From Gammaproteobacteria bacterium (lineage in GTDB: Bacteria > Pseudomonadota > Gammaproteobacteria > SZUA-229), in NCBI GenBank assembly GCA_030641945.1, contig DAOWLL010000072.1, forward strand, positions 1 to 7,372: a stretch of DNA of 7,372 nt. The letters run 5' to 3'. Positions 1-6,271 of this stretch are shown piece after piece. The notes under the pieces were generated by a model. The model had not been told where the DNA came from. It saw nothing but the letters and a program-made list of their open reading frames with translations, and did not search any database. The position numbers and the translations under genes were made by a program. Position 1 is the stretch's first letter. Each line of letters opens with the position of its first letter.

Positions 1-1
1 C

Positions 2-958
2 CCGTCAGGCAAATCAGGCCATCGGCTGGTGCTGCACTTGCATAATCAAACAGTAGGCCCTGCTGTTTCGAAAACGACCGTCAAGAAAAAGAAACAATTG
101 CGCGATGTCATCGTTGCAATCGATGCAGGGCATGGTGGCAGGGACCCTGGCGCCACAGGTAAAAAAGGCACCAAAGAAAAAACAGTCACGCTGCAGATGG
201 CTAAAAGACTGGAGAAAAAAATCAATCAACAAAAAGGCATGAAAGCGGTTCTTATCAGGAAAAACGACCGATACATGCGCTTGCGCGATCGCATCCATAA
301 GGCACACGATTACCATGCTGATATGATGATTTCGCTGCATGCAGATTCATTCCCCGATCCACGTGCCAGGGGATCGTCAGTATATGTGCTCTCGGTTGAT
401 GGGGCCACATCAGAAACGGCGAAACTGCTGGCTGAAAAAGAAAATGCTGCAGATCTGTTGTTTGGTGATGTGAACCTGGCTGTTGAAGACAAGATGGTAA
501 AAGAAGTGCTGTTTGACCTGTCGCTGACGGGTAATATCCAGTCAAGCCTGGATATAGGCGATGAAATACTGCGCCAGATCAGGCATGTAAACCGAGTGCA
601 TAAAAAGCAGGTACAGCAGGCCGGTTTTGCCGTGTTGAAGGCGCCGAATATTCCTTCGGTTCTGCTTGAAACTGCGTTCATATCGAACCCGCGTGAAGAA
701 AAGAATCTGAAGAGTTCTGCGCACCAGAAAAAAGTCGCCAATGCAGTCAGCAAAGGCGTAACTAACTATTTTGCACGCAAGGCACCACCAGGTACGTGGC
801 TGTCTGCCAGTGCAGCAGAATACAAAGTAAGATCTGGAGATACTTTAGGCAGTATTGCCAAACAATATCAAACCAGTGTTGAGAATTTGCGTGCACGCAA
901 TGCGATGCATACAAGTAGCCTGAATGCAGGTCAGGTGCTTAAAATCCCGGTGAGTTAA
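2..958 (+). CDS. amiB/amiC: N-acetylmuramoyl-L-alanine amidase (AmiB/AmiC type, LysM-containing), 5' end outside the window
   Basis: Periplasmic zinc amidase that cleaves the lactyl-L-Ala bond of peptidoglycan, used by this family for septum splitting under EnvC/NlpD-type activators. The frame is open to the window edge; in-frame codons before the GTG at 29 read PSGKSGHRL, which resembles the last strand of an AMIN domain, so GTG 29 is not the true start. Counting from that GTG: Lys-rich linker (about 15-23), Amidase_3 domain (about 27-247) with zinc ligands H35 (DAGHGG), E50 (GTKEK) and H104 (SLHAD), and catalytic Glu E214 (LLETAFISNP). The segment at about 150-185 matches the autoinhibitory helix insertion of AmiB/AmiC proteins. 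A LysM domain follows (265-308; YKVRSGDTL to GQVLKIPV). It ends with TAA directly followed by a second TAA-like AT-rich stretch and a terminator. In many gammaproteobacteria mutL follows this gene; here it does not. AmiB versus AmiC cannot be settled without the N-terminus; the LysM favours AmiB-like. Confidence 0.95.
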   Translation, partial: PSGKSGHRLVLHLHNQTVGPAVSKTTVKKKKQLRDVIVAIDAGHGGRDPGATGKKGTKEKTVTLQMAKRLEKKINQQKGMKAVLIRKNDRYMRLRDRIHKAHDYHADMMISLHADSFPDPRARGSSVYVLSVDGATSETAKLLAEKENAADLLFGDVNLAVEDKMVKEVLFDLSLTGNIQSSLDIGDEILRQIRHVNRVHKKQVQQAGFAVLKAPNIPSVLLETAFISNPREEKNLKSSAHQKKVANAVSKGVTNYFARKAPPGTWLSASAAEYKVRSGDTLGSIAKQYQTSVENLRARNAMHTSSLNAGQVLKIPVS

Positions 959-1010
959 TAAGCCAGATTAACTGGCAGCTAATAATAAAACGCTCACTAT
1001 TCCCTGCTTG

Positions 1011-1038
1011 ATGGCCCTGTAACAAGGGCCATTTTTTT
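1011..1038 (+). terminator. Rho-independent terminator of the amidase gene
   Basis: Stem ATGGCCCT (1011-1018) pairs perfectly with AGGGCCAT (1025-1032) around a 6-nt loop, and the 3' arm runs into seven T residues (1032-1038). It lies about 50 bp after the amidase stop. The T-run is only on the plus strand, so it should end amidase transcription and not pilus-operon transcription. A smaller hairpin, GCCAG/CTGGC (962-976), precedes it without a T-run. Confidence 0.9.
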
Positions 1039-1056
1039 GCATGTTTTACGGGGCTT

Positions 1057-1060
1057 CTAA
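1057..1060. repeat. Left copy of CTAA target-site duplication
   Basis: CTAA directly abuts the left terminal repeat of the 242-bp element and is repeated in the same orientation at 1303-1306, next to the right terminal repeat. Four bases alone could be chance, but both copies sit exactly at the boundaries of perfect 18-bp inverted repeats. Confidence 0.75.
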
Positions 1061-1302
1061 CCCGCATTTCTCACCAGGCCGCTGTATCTCCCGAGTAACC
1101 GCATGATTATAAAACCCTAAGCTCGATTTTAATCAAATACAGTCTGTTTGGTGGGGTGCTATTTCGTTCCATGCACATCTGTAGCGTCTCTGCGTACGCA
1201 TCTTCCATCAAACCATAGCTATGGCTATGCTTTTCAGTCCAGACGCGCACTCAGAAACACTACAGATGCACCTGAATCCGAAATCCTGGTGAGAAATGCG
1301 GG
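1061..1302. mobile_element. MITE-like non-autonomous insertion element, 242 bp
   Basis: The element is bounded by perfect 18-bp terminal inverted repeats: CCCGCATTTCTCACCAGG at 1061-1078 and its exact reverse complement at 1285-1302. Both ends are flanked by CTAA (1057-1060 and 1303-1306), a 4-bp direct repeat expected from target-site duplication. There is no transposase or convincing ORF inside. Much of the interior (1161-1284) is a long imperfect inverted repeat. Size, ends and lack of coding capacity fit a MITE mobilised in trans. The parent family cannot be read from the sequence; a 4-bp duplication is compatible with IS1380-like elements among others, but that is a guess. It fills most of the 344-bp gap between the amidase and usher genes. 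Confidence 0.85.
1161..1284. repeat. Long imperfect inverted repeat inside the MITE-like element
   Basis: The left arm starts at ATTTCG (1161) and the right arm ends at CGAAAT (1284), next to the right terminal repeat. The best-matched blocks are CATCTGTAG (1176-1184) with CTACAGATG (1260-1268). Further partly matched sequence runs inward (CTCTGCGTACGCATCT against AGACGCGCACTCAGA). The centre holds a perfect 12-bp palindrome, CCATAGCTATGG (1213-1224). As RNA it could fold into one long hairpin on either strand. Confidence 0.75.
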
Positions 1303-1306
1303 CTAA
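1303..1306. repeat. Right copy of CTAA target-site duplication, containing the usher stop codon
   Basis: CTAA follows the right terminal repeat. On the minus strand it reads TTAG, and its last three bases are the TAG stop of the usher gene. Because the left copy is identical, removing the element in silico (keeping one CTAA) leaves the same stop codon and the same protein end. Confidence 0.75.
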
Positions 1307-3933
1307 TGGATGATCTGAGTCAGGGTGAAGTCAATACCGCTTACAAACTGATCATTAGCAGTAATTTCAATCTCAGGTTCAGTTGTGGCACTTAAATTCA
1401 GTTCGTCCATCTGCTGCTGGGAAATGCGGATACGGTACTTGCCGAGAGGTATCTTGCTGATCACATAGAATCCGTCATATTCAGTTGTTGATGATCTGAC
1501 GACACGGCCACGTTCATCGACAACCTCAACAGTAACTTTACCTGCGGGTACGGTTCTTCCATTGCGTGATAGATATACCGTGCCATCGATTTCGCCGCTG
1601 GTAAAGACCGGAAAATCAAGCTGCATAGCCTGTCCAGGCCTGGGTACGATACGCATACCCTCAAGCGCGGGTGACCACAGTGGGTCTTCCAGTGTTGGTA
1701 TTGCTATTGCAAGGTTAACAGGTACGTATTCTAGAAGACCGGTCATGAAGGCAATGCCCGATGCGTTGGTGCGTACCTGTTGATAGCCGTTATTGACAGT
1801 AAAGCCAACATTTTCGATAGCTTCATCACCTTCATTGAACAGACCGTCCTCGTTGTTATCTAGGAATACCCGTGCAGAAACGCTGCCTCTCCCGGCAACG
1901 GCCAGTGCATGGGGTACCCATCTGTTTTCTCTTGGTTCTCTGCCAAGGCCAATTGAGAATCTTGCATCAAGGCTCAAGATACTATCAGTGTTATATCTTA
2001 GACCTGCCGAGAGGTTGAAACTGCCAACAGATTTGGATGCAGATGCACTGATTTCTGTTAGGTCTGCGCGTAATGAATGATTTAAACCATATGTAAACTG
2101 GAGGTCTTTATATAGTGGTGGCCTTAATGTGATGTCAGCATTTGTAAATTCTGATTCGGGTTTGAATCCGTAGTTCACTGTTCCACGTAATCCATAATGA
2201 TTGATTTTGCTGCTCAAGCCGAAAGTGCCAGTGAAGGTGCTTGGGATATCCGAGTTTTGTACATAGGTCAACTGGTTGCTGAACGATAACCCATAAGTTT
2301 GCAATGAAATCACGTTGTTCACTTCATTACGGTCATTGCCGGACTCGAAATCCGACATTATCAACTCAAGACTGAAAGGAATACGAGGCAGAAATGTAGG
2401 CGGTATTGAGGTGTCGATCCTGAATTCTGTTTTGTCCTTGAATTCCTGCTGTGTCGGTTTGAACTCCTCACTGAAGCAGCTGTTCTTTATGTTGTGTTTA
2501 ACCTTGAAACCGGTGTTACCAATGCCTGTTTGAAAATCAAAGTAGACGGCCTCTCCGCCATTTATGTCATCAATTACGTTCATGGTAGCGAAAAATGATT
2601 TCCAGAATCCAAGTACACTGGCTTGCAAATAGCGGTGTTGTTCGATCGTGTTCGTGCTTATATCCAGTGGAATATCAGCGGCAATGAACGATGCAGAAAT
2701 CCTGTTTGTGAGACCGACATCATATTGTGCGGTCGCACGATGTCCACCACGATCATTATCCGAGGCCAGTGCGCGATAGTAATGCTCACCTTTTTTGGTG
2801 AGTGCCTGGCCTAGCTCATAGAATTCTTCCTGTTCACGAACCTGGCCTTGAGGACCATAGAAAACCAGGCGGAAGTAGTTGCGACCGAAAAGTAACGGGA
2901 TGTCCTGGAAATCATACTGTCCGTCAACAGGTACGGACTGATAACCGATCAAGCGGTCGTTGCGATAAAGCTCGACCTCCCAGCCCGGCAGCAAATTTCC
3001 ACGAAACCGCTGGCTGTCGTAGACATCCTGTCTGGTCAAGTTGAAATTACTGACCAGTGCACCGGGTTCCTGGTCTCCAGGGATAGTTATGTTTTTCAAT
3101 CGCGGTTCAGTAATTGAACCCAGTGCATATTCTGTTGCCCTGGCAAATCCGAGTAATTCACTTTCCGGGTCTTTTTTTCCTAGTGTGAAACGAAGCTCAT
3201 TCTGAGCATCATCATCTGTTAATAACAGATAGAGCGAAGATGACATACCCAGTAAATCGGTTGTTGCATAAGTAGTCGAGCGGAATGTGTTGGTTGATTG
3301 ACCATCGCCCTGTCTTCTTGTGGTATCAAATGTCTGGTCAAAAAATGGAACGTTCCACATGTCGTATGGCTCGTAGTGATGTGGATAATAGGGTTGCTCT
3401 GTGGCAAGACGTGCTCTTGTTCTGGCGATGCGTTCCTCGCGTTCCATTTTGACGATGAAAGGGAAAGGATCCTCTGAGCTAATCTTAACGGTGGAAGAAA
3501 ATAAATCTGCATTTATCTTTATATCGAACCATTTGGATAAAGCGTTGGCATCAACATAAATATCATCATCAAGCACATACACAAGATTTCTGTTATAGCT
3601 CTGTGTGACGCCTCTGCTGGTTATCTCGTTGCGTGAAGTATCGAGATAAAAGGTATTTCTCTCCCTGAACAGGAAGCCCTCTGCGGTTCCATCACCCGGA
3701 TTAACAACGACTGCGAGATCCAGGATTTCGGCTAAAGTGCCCATGGGGATCAGCAACATGTTCTTGCGTTGGTATGTGGCTAAGATGTCATCCAGCAGAT
3801 ATTGTTCGACGCGTATTTCAAGAATACGCAGATCATCATCCCTGGGCGTCCAGTTTTCATCATCAGCTGCACGAGTCAGCGCTGAATTTGAAAACAGAAG
3901 CAGGGACAGTAGAGTAAAGCGAACGAAGTTCAC
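1303..3933 (-). CDS. Outer-membrane pilus usher, non-classical (876 aa)
   Basis: Probable outer-membrane platform that takes chaperone-subunit complexes and polymerises them into a surface fibre. The start is GTG (3933-3931), preceded by GGGAG about 9 nt upstream. A signal peptide covers about residues 1-22 (ends SALTRA). Residues about 36-158 form an N-terminal periplasmic domain containing a segment (IYVDANALSKWFDIKIN, about 126-141) like copper-amine-oxidase-N or stalk-like modules. Residues about 200-685 are alternating beta-strand sequence fitting a barrel, interrupted at about 310-370 by a compact domain (LLPGWEVELYRNDRLIGYQ...) typical of alternate or TcfC-like ushers and probably acting as plug or E-set domain. 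The tail has an SdrD-B-like domain (about 689-775) with an EF-hand-like Ca-binding loop, DNNEDGLFNEGDEA, then a carboxypeptidase-regulatory-like fold (about 780-845). The gene starts 23 bp after the end of the chaperone frame. Confident on usher-like barrel; less sure of the exact clade. Confidence 0.85.
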   Translation of the reverse strand: MNFVRFTLLSLLLFSNSALTRAADDENWTPRDDDLRILEIRVEQYLLDDILATYQRKNMLLIPMGTLAEILDLAVVVNPGDGTAEGFLFRERNTFYLDTSRNEITSRGVTQSYNRNLVYVLDDDIYVDANALSKWFDIKINADLFSSTVKISSEDPFPFIVKMEREERIARTRARLATEQPYYPHHYEPYDMWNVPFFDQTFDTTRRQGDGQSTNTFRSTTYATTDLLGMSSSLYLLLTDDDAQNELRFTLGKKDPESELLGFARATEYALGSITEPRLKNITIPGDQEPGALVSNFNLTRQDVYDSQRFRGNLLPGWEVELYRNDRLIGYQSVPVDGQYDFQDIPLLFGRNYFRLVFYGPQGQVREQEEFYELGQALTKKGEHYYRALASDNDRGGHRATAQYDVGLTNRISASFIAADIPLDISTNTIEQHRYLQASVLGFWKSFFATMNVIDDINGGEAVYFDFQTGIGNTGFKVKHNIKNSCFSEEFKPTQQEFKDKTEFRIDTSIPPTFLPRIPFSLELIMSDFESGNDRNEVNNVISLQTYGLSFSNQLTYVQNSDIPSTFTGTFGLSSKINHYGLRGTVNYGFKPESEFTNADITLRPPLYKDLQFTYGLNHSLRADLTEISASASKSVGSFNLSAGLRYNTDSILSLDARFSIGLGREPRENRWVPHALAVAGRGSVSARVFLDNNEDGLFNEGDEAIENVGFTVNNGYQQVRTNASGIAFMTGLLEYVPVNLAIAIPTLEDPLWSPALEGMRIVPRPGQAMQLDFPVFTSGEIDGTVYLSRNGRTVPAGKVTVEVVDERGRVVRSSTTEYDGFYVISKIPLGKYRIRISQQQMDELNLSATTEPEIEITANDQFVSGIDFTLTQIIH

Positions 3934-3956
3934 TGACTTTCGCTCCCGATGTCATC

Positions 3957-4184
3957 CTAGGGAACTGCGAATCGTGATTCGGCGAGTAAGCCGGTTATTT
4001 CATTTTTACCTGCTTCCAGGTAGGTTATGTGAAATTCGCCGTTAGACAGGTTGAAACCCGCGGGTGTCTGTAGCCTGATTTCAACAGATCTGCTGGCAAG
4101 AGGCGTGTAAACAGCTACACCATTAACCTGGCCAACGACAACAGATTCACCACCTTTTGGCGTGAAATAAACACGAAAGTCGCC
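3957..4184 (-). pseudogene. Detached C-terminal domain of the pilus chaperone, beyond a premature stop
   Basis: Directly after the TAA at 4187-4185 and in the same frame, 75 sense codons follow before the natural TAG (3959-3957). They begin GDFRVYFTPKGG and include VNGVAVYTP, a charged strand (SRSVEIRLQTPAGFNLSNG) and FHITYLEAG, ending in RFAVP. This is the expected end of the second Ig-like domain of a PapD-superfamily chaperone. No other stop or frameshift interrupts it. It has no plausible start of its own, so it is probably untranslated unless ribosomes read through the TAA. The usher start lies 23 bp further on, the normal spacing for an intact chaperone-usher pair. Confidence 0.88.
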
Positions 4185-4874
4185 TTAGGCAGAACTGTTG
4201 CCTTGACGATTAATCTTTAAAGACAATGTTTTTTCTGCCTTGACGGTATTGGCCTGGTTTAGTTCGAGATCGCTCAGACTAACCGTTGAACTCAACTCAC
4301 CCTGGCGAACGATGACGGGAATGGTGATGCCAACAACAGGAATCAGCTGCACAGTGAGTTTCTTTGATCCTTTGTCCGATAGTTGATTGATATCTGTTGC
4401 AGCTGGGTCGGGCAGTGACTGAAACAGCATGTGGGAGCGATATTCACCGTCTTTCATCTCATGTTTTTTACGTAACATCAGTCTGACAGTTTGTGATTGC
4501 CCCGGCTGTAGTGTCACCTGGCGTGGTGAAAAGCGCACGATATCATCAGAGTACATACCGGGTTCATTCTCCGCTACTGCTTCAAACTTGCCATCTTCGG
4601 TCATTTTTCTGCGAACAAAGGAAATTCTGTATCGGCCGGTTTCTGAGCCGTTATTTATCAAATTAACCTGCTTTGTTCTTTCGCTACTTTCAAATACGAT
4701 ACGCGTTGGCGATACCATTAATTGCCCGGCGGCATAGGTATTAGTCGATAAGAATACCGAGAGCGTCGCTAGAATCAATATCAGAAATAAATAAAGCTTA
4801 TTGCATGAATAAGCATTCGCAGTAGCAAATACTTGTACCGAATTGTTATGAATTATCGTTTTTTGTTGTTTCAT
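4185..4874 (-). CDS. Periplasmic pilus chaperone (PapD superfamily), truncated by an in-frame TAA
   Basis: Chaperone that would bind pilin subunits in the periplasm and deliver them to the usher. A signal peptide with a long N-region covers about residues 1-49 (hydrophobic YLFLILILATLSVFL; cleavage near TYAA). The first Ig-like domain starts at about residue 51 and carries SPTRIVFE (R58, in the place of the conserved cleft Arg), VNLINNGSETGRYRISF, and FSPRQVTLQPGQSQTVRL (115-132), a signature of this family. The linker and start of domain 2 follow (VGITIPVIVRQGE, about 181-193). The frame stops at TAA after QGNSSA (229 aa), where relatives usually continue with an aromatic residue and Gly-Asp; the missing 75 residues are encoded in frame downstream. 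As written the product lacks most of its second domain and is probably non-functional. The ATG at 4874 lacks a strong ribosome site (AAAG about 7 nt upstream). Confidence 0.88.
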   Translation of the reverse strand: MKQQKTIIHNNSVQVFATANAYSCNKLYLFLILILATLSVFLSTNTYAAGQLMVSPTRIVFESSERTKQVNLINNGSETGRYRISFVRRKMTEDGKFEAVAENEPGMYSDDIVRFSPRQVTLQPGQSQTVRLMLRKKHEMKDGEYRSHMLFQSLPDPAATDINQLSDKGSKKLTVQLIPVVGITIPVIVRQGELSSTVSLSDLELNQANTVKAEKTLSLKINRQGNSSA

Positions 4875-4917
4875 TATTATCTTTATTGTTGAAACAGTTT
4901 GTAGTCCCTGATGCTAT

Positions 4918-4946
4918 ATGGGGGCTAACATAATGCCAGCCCCCAT
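4918..4946 (-). promoter_or_regulatory. Intercistronic stem-loop between the pilin and chaperone genes
   Basis: A perfect 9-bp GC-rich stem is formed by ATGGGGGCT (4918-4926) and AGCCCCCAT (4938-4946), with an 11-nt loop. It starts about 27 bp after the pilin stop and lies about 43 bp before the chaperone start. There is no T-run on either strand, so it is not a standard terminator. In pilus operons such hairpins commonly protect the 3' end of the major-pilin message and lower expression of the downstream assembly genes; that role is inferred here from position and stability. Confidence 0.7.
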
Positions 4947-4972
4947 GATTCATCACATTCACACAATGGTAA

Positions 4973-5482
4973 TTATTGATAGTTAACCGTCACTGTGTAT
5001 GTATTGCTGTACGTACCAGCTGCTTGTGTACCGCCAATAGCCAATGTTGCGCCGACATTAAAGTTTTCTGTGCCCGCCAGAGGCATTGTTCCTAAAGAGT
5101 TATCAGTAAAGCCAGTTACATCCATTGTTCCAGTGCCGCCTGATATATCGACAGTGGCGGGAAAGGTCAACGTATATAATTTACCAGGCACACCAGTTAT
5201 CGTGAACAGTCCTGCGGTGTTTGCACCACCTGCAATTATCTCTGCATCACCTGCTGTCACTGAGCGGCCGCCACCTGGTGCCAGTGTTACATCACCGCCA
5301 GCCGCACCAACACCGACATCACCAAAATGAAGGGCAGTACCTTCAGCAATAGTCATTGGTGTAATTACTCTTGCTGTTGCTGATGCTGTGCTCACGCTCG
5401 CTGCTGATGCAGCAGCCGTGTAAAGACTTGCTGTCAATGCAGCTGCCCCAGCTGCAATTAATAGTTTGTTATAACGGATCAT
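4973..5482 (-). CDS. DUF4402-family pilus subunit, likely the major pilin (169 aa)
   Basis: Predicted secreted fibre subunit. The start chosen is ATG 5482-5480, because GGAG lies 9 nt upstream (TTGGAGAAACAGATCATG); a TTG five codons further out would use up that site. The signal peptide is MIRYNKLLIAAGAAALTASL..., cleaving near AAASA (about residue 27). The mature chain follows the DUF4402 pattern: N-terminal strand ASATARVITPMTIAEG, LHFGDVGVG, a Gly/Ala-rich middle, LFTITGVPGKLYTLTFP, MDVTGFTDN, FNVGATLAIGG and the closing GTYSNTYTVTVNYQ. There is no cysteine. It has its own predicted promoter upstream and a stable hairpin downstream, both suggesting high expression. It is the third of three related subunits (others at 5647-6192 and 6272-6775). 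Polymerisation role is inferred from the adjacent chaperone and usher genes; DUF4402 itself has little direct functional data. Confidence 0.85.
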   Translation of the reverse strand: MIRYNKLLIAAGAAALTASLYTAAASAASVSTASATARVITPMTIAEGTALHFGDVGVGAAGGDVTLAPGGGRSVTAGDAEIIAGGANTAGLFTITGVPGKLYTLTFPATVDISGGTGTMDVTGFTDNSLGTMPLAGTENFNVGATLAIGGTQAAGTYSNTYTVTVNYQ

Positions 5483-5558
5483 GATCTGTTTCTCCAAATG
5501 TCAATAATATTTAATCTGTGGTTTTGATCATTTTGATGTCAATTCAGTCTATTGTCTT

Positions 5559-5586
5559 AGTATAGAATTCATTTGGTCTTGTTCAA
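5559..5586 (-). promoter_or_regulatory. Predicted sigma-70 promoter of the major-pilin gene
   Basis: On the minus strand, TTGAAC (5586-5581, -35) and TATACT (5564-5559, -10, one mismatch to TATAAT) are separated by 16 bp. The predicted transcript starts near 5552 and gives a leader of about 70 nt before the ATG at 5482. It lies in a 164-bp gap, the longest inside the pilus operon. Confidence 0.6.
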
Positions 5587-5603
5587 GCAATAAAGGTTGA
5601 TTT

Positions 5604-5619
5604 TGTGAACAAATTCAAA
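5604..5619. promoter_or_regulatory. CRP-like operator upstream of the major-pilin promoter
   Basis: TGTGAACAAATTCAAA matches the CRP half-sites TGTGA-N6-TCACA at nine of ten defined positions. Its centre lies about 60 bp upstream of the predicted start of transcription, close to the -61.5 position of class I CRP activation. Position and match agree, but one site in AT-rich DNA can occur by chance. Confidence 0.45.
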
Positions 5620-5646
5620 AGCCTGTGAAACTGCCCGGTCTTTTTT

Positions 5647-6192
5647 CTAGTTATATTCAACCGTTGTCGCCATGATGCCCCGGTAAGCACCGAAAGGTTG
5701 AAAACTGCCTACATTCATGGTGGCGCCAACGTTCAAATTTTGCCGTCCGCCTGGATCCAGTTGGCCATTAGCAGAGGGCTCGCTTACGAAGTTCTCAACA
5801 GTCATGCTGTCACCGGCCGAGCTGCTTATCACTATCGAAGTCGGTAGCGTGATGATATATAACGCATTTGGATCACCCGATACTTCAAAATTAGCCGGTG
5901 TTCCGGCGGTGTTTGAATTGATAGATGCGCCGCCAGTTGAAGTTCTTGAGCCATCGACCCCGATGCTTACCGTGCCCGGAATCGAACTGGCACCGATATC
6001 ACCAAATACGATACCGTTTTGTGCTGCCAGATTGATGGTGGATACGATGTTGGCATCAACCGTTGTAGTTTTCGTCGCAGCCTGAGCGAATCGTTGATTA
6101 CAGAACACAAGAACAGCCATGATGAATGCCAGTAACATGACTGATAAGTTCATTCTGTACAGCTGCAATCTTGAGATTGTTTGTGTTGCCAT
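5647..6192 (-). CDS. DUF4402-family pilus subunit, second copy (181 aa)
   Basis: Secreted subunit related to the neighbours. A signal peptide runs to about residue 39 (hydrophobic LSVMLLAFIMAVLVF, cleaving near FAQAA). The mature protein has a TTTVDANIVSTINLAA N-terminal strand, IVFGDIGASS, SIGVDGSRTSTGG, FEVSGDPNALYIITLP, MTVENFVSE, LNVGATMNVGS, and ends GAYRGIMATTVEYN, all in DUF4402 order. Neither the ATG at 6192 nor the internal ATG 12 codons later (before NLSVMLL) has a clear ribosome site, so the true start is uncertain; the internal one would give a more ordinary signal peptide. It lies 79 bp after the first subunit and about 160 bp before the third. Probably a minor or adaptor subunit, by comparison with the third copy's stronger expression signals. 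Confidence 0.82.
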   Translation of the reverse strand: MATQTISRLQLYRMNLSVMLLAFIMAVLVFCNQRFAQAATKTTTVDANIVSTINLAAQNGIVFGDIGASSIPGTVSIGVDGSRTSTGGASINSNTAGTPANFEVSGDPNALYIITLPTSIVISSSAGDSMTVENFVSEPSANGQLDPGGRQNLNVGATMNVGSFQPFGAYRGIMATTVEYN

Positions 6193-6247
6193 AGTAGTAC
6201 AATAGCTGATTATTATTAGAGTTCTCTTATTAAGCGATAAGGCGTTG

Positions 6248-6262
6248 TTTATCCAGGATAAA
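6248..6262. promoter_or_regulatory. 15-bp palindrome between the first and second subunit genes
   Basis: TTTATCC-A-GGATAAA is a perfect inverted repeat with a one-base centre, lying in the 79-bp gap between two pilin genes. With almost no loop it is a poor RNA hairpin and looks more like a binding site for a dimeric protein. No regulator is identified. Confidence 0.35.
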
Positions 6263-6271
6263 TGGTTTTAA

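Noticed and set aside
29..958. GTG at 29 as the true start of the amidase
   Set aside because: The frame stays open to the window edge and the preceding codons look like the end of an AMIN domain, so the gene is cut by the window.
1011..1038. Terminator acting in both directions
   Set aside because: The T-run is only on the plus-strand side; on the minus strand the hairpin is followed by mixed sequence.
4185..4187. TAA read as a sense codon through a changed genetic code
   Set aside because: The amidase and the third pilin also end on TAA at their expected protein ends, so TAA works as a stop here.
4995..5330. Long plus-strand ORFs opposite the pilin genes (also near 5717-6085 and 6291-6620)
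   Set aside because: They are mirror frames of Ala/Gly/Thr/Val-rich coding sequence, with no family signature and no ribosome site.
4973..5497. TTG start at 5497 giving a 174-aa third pilin
   Set aside because: The TTG overlaps the GGAG ribosome site that is well placed for ATG 5482, and that ATG begins a normal signal peptide.
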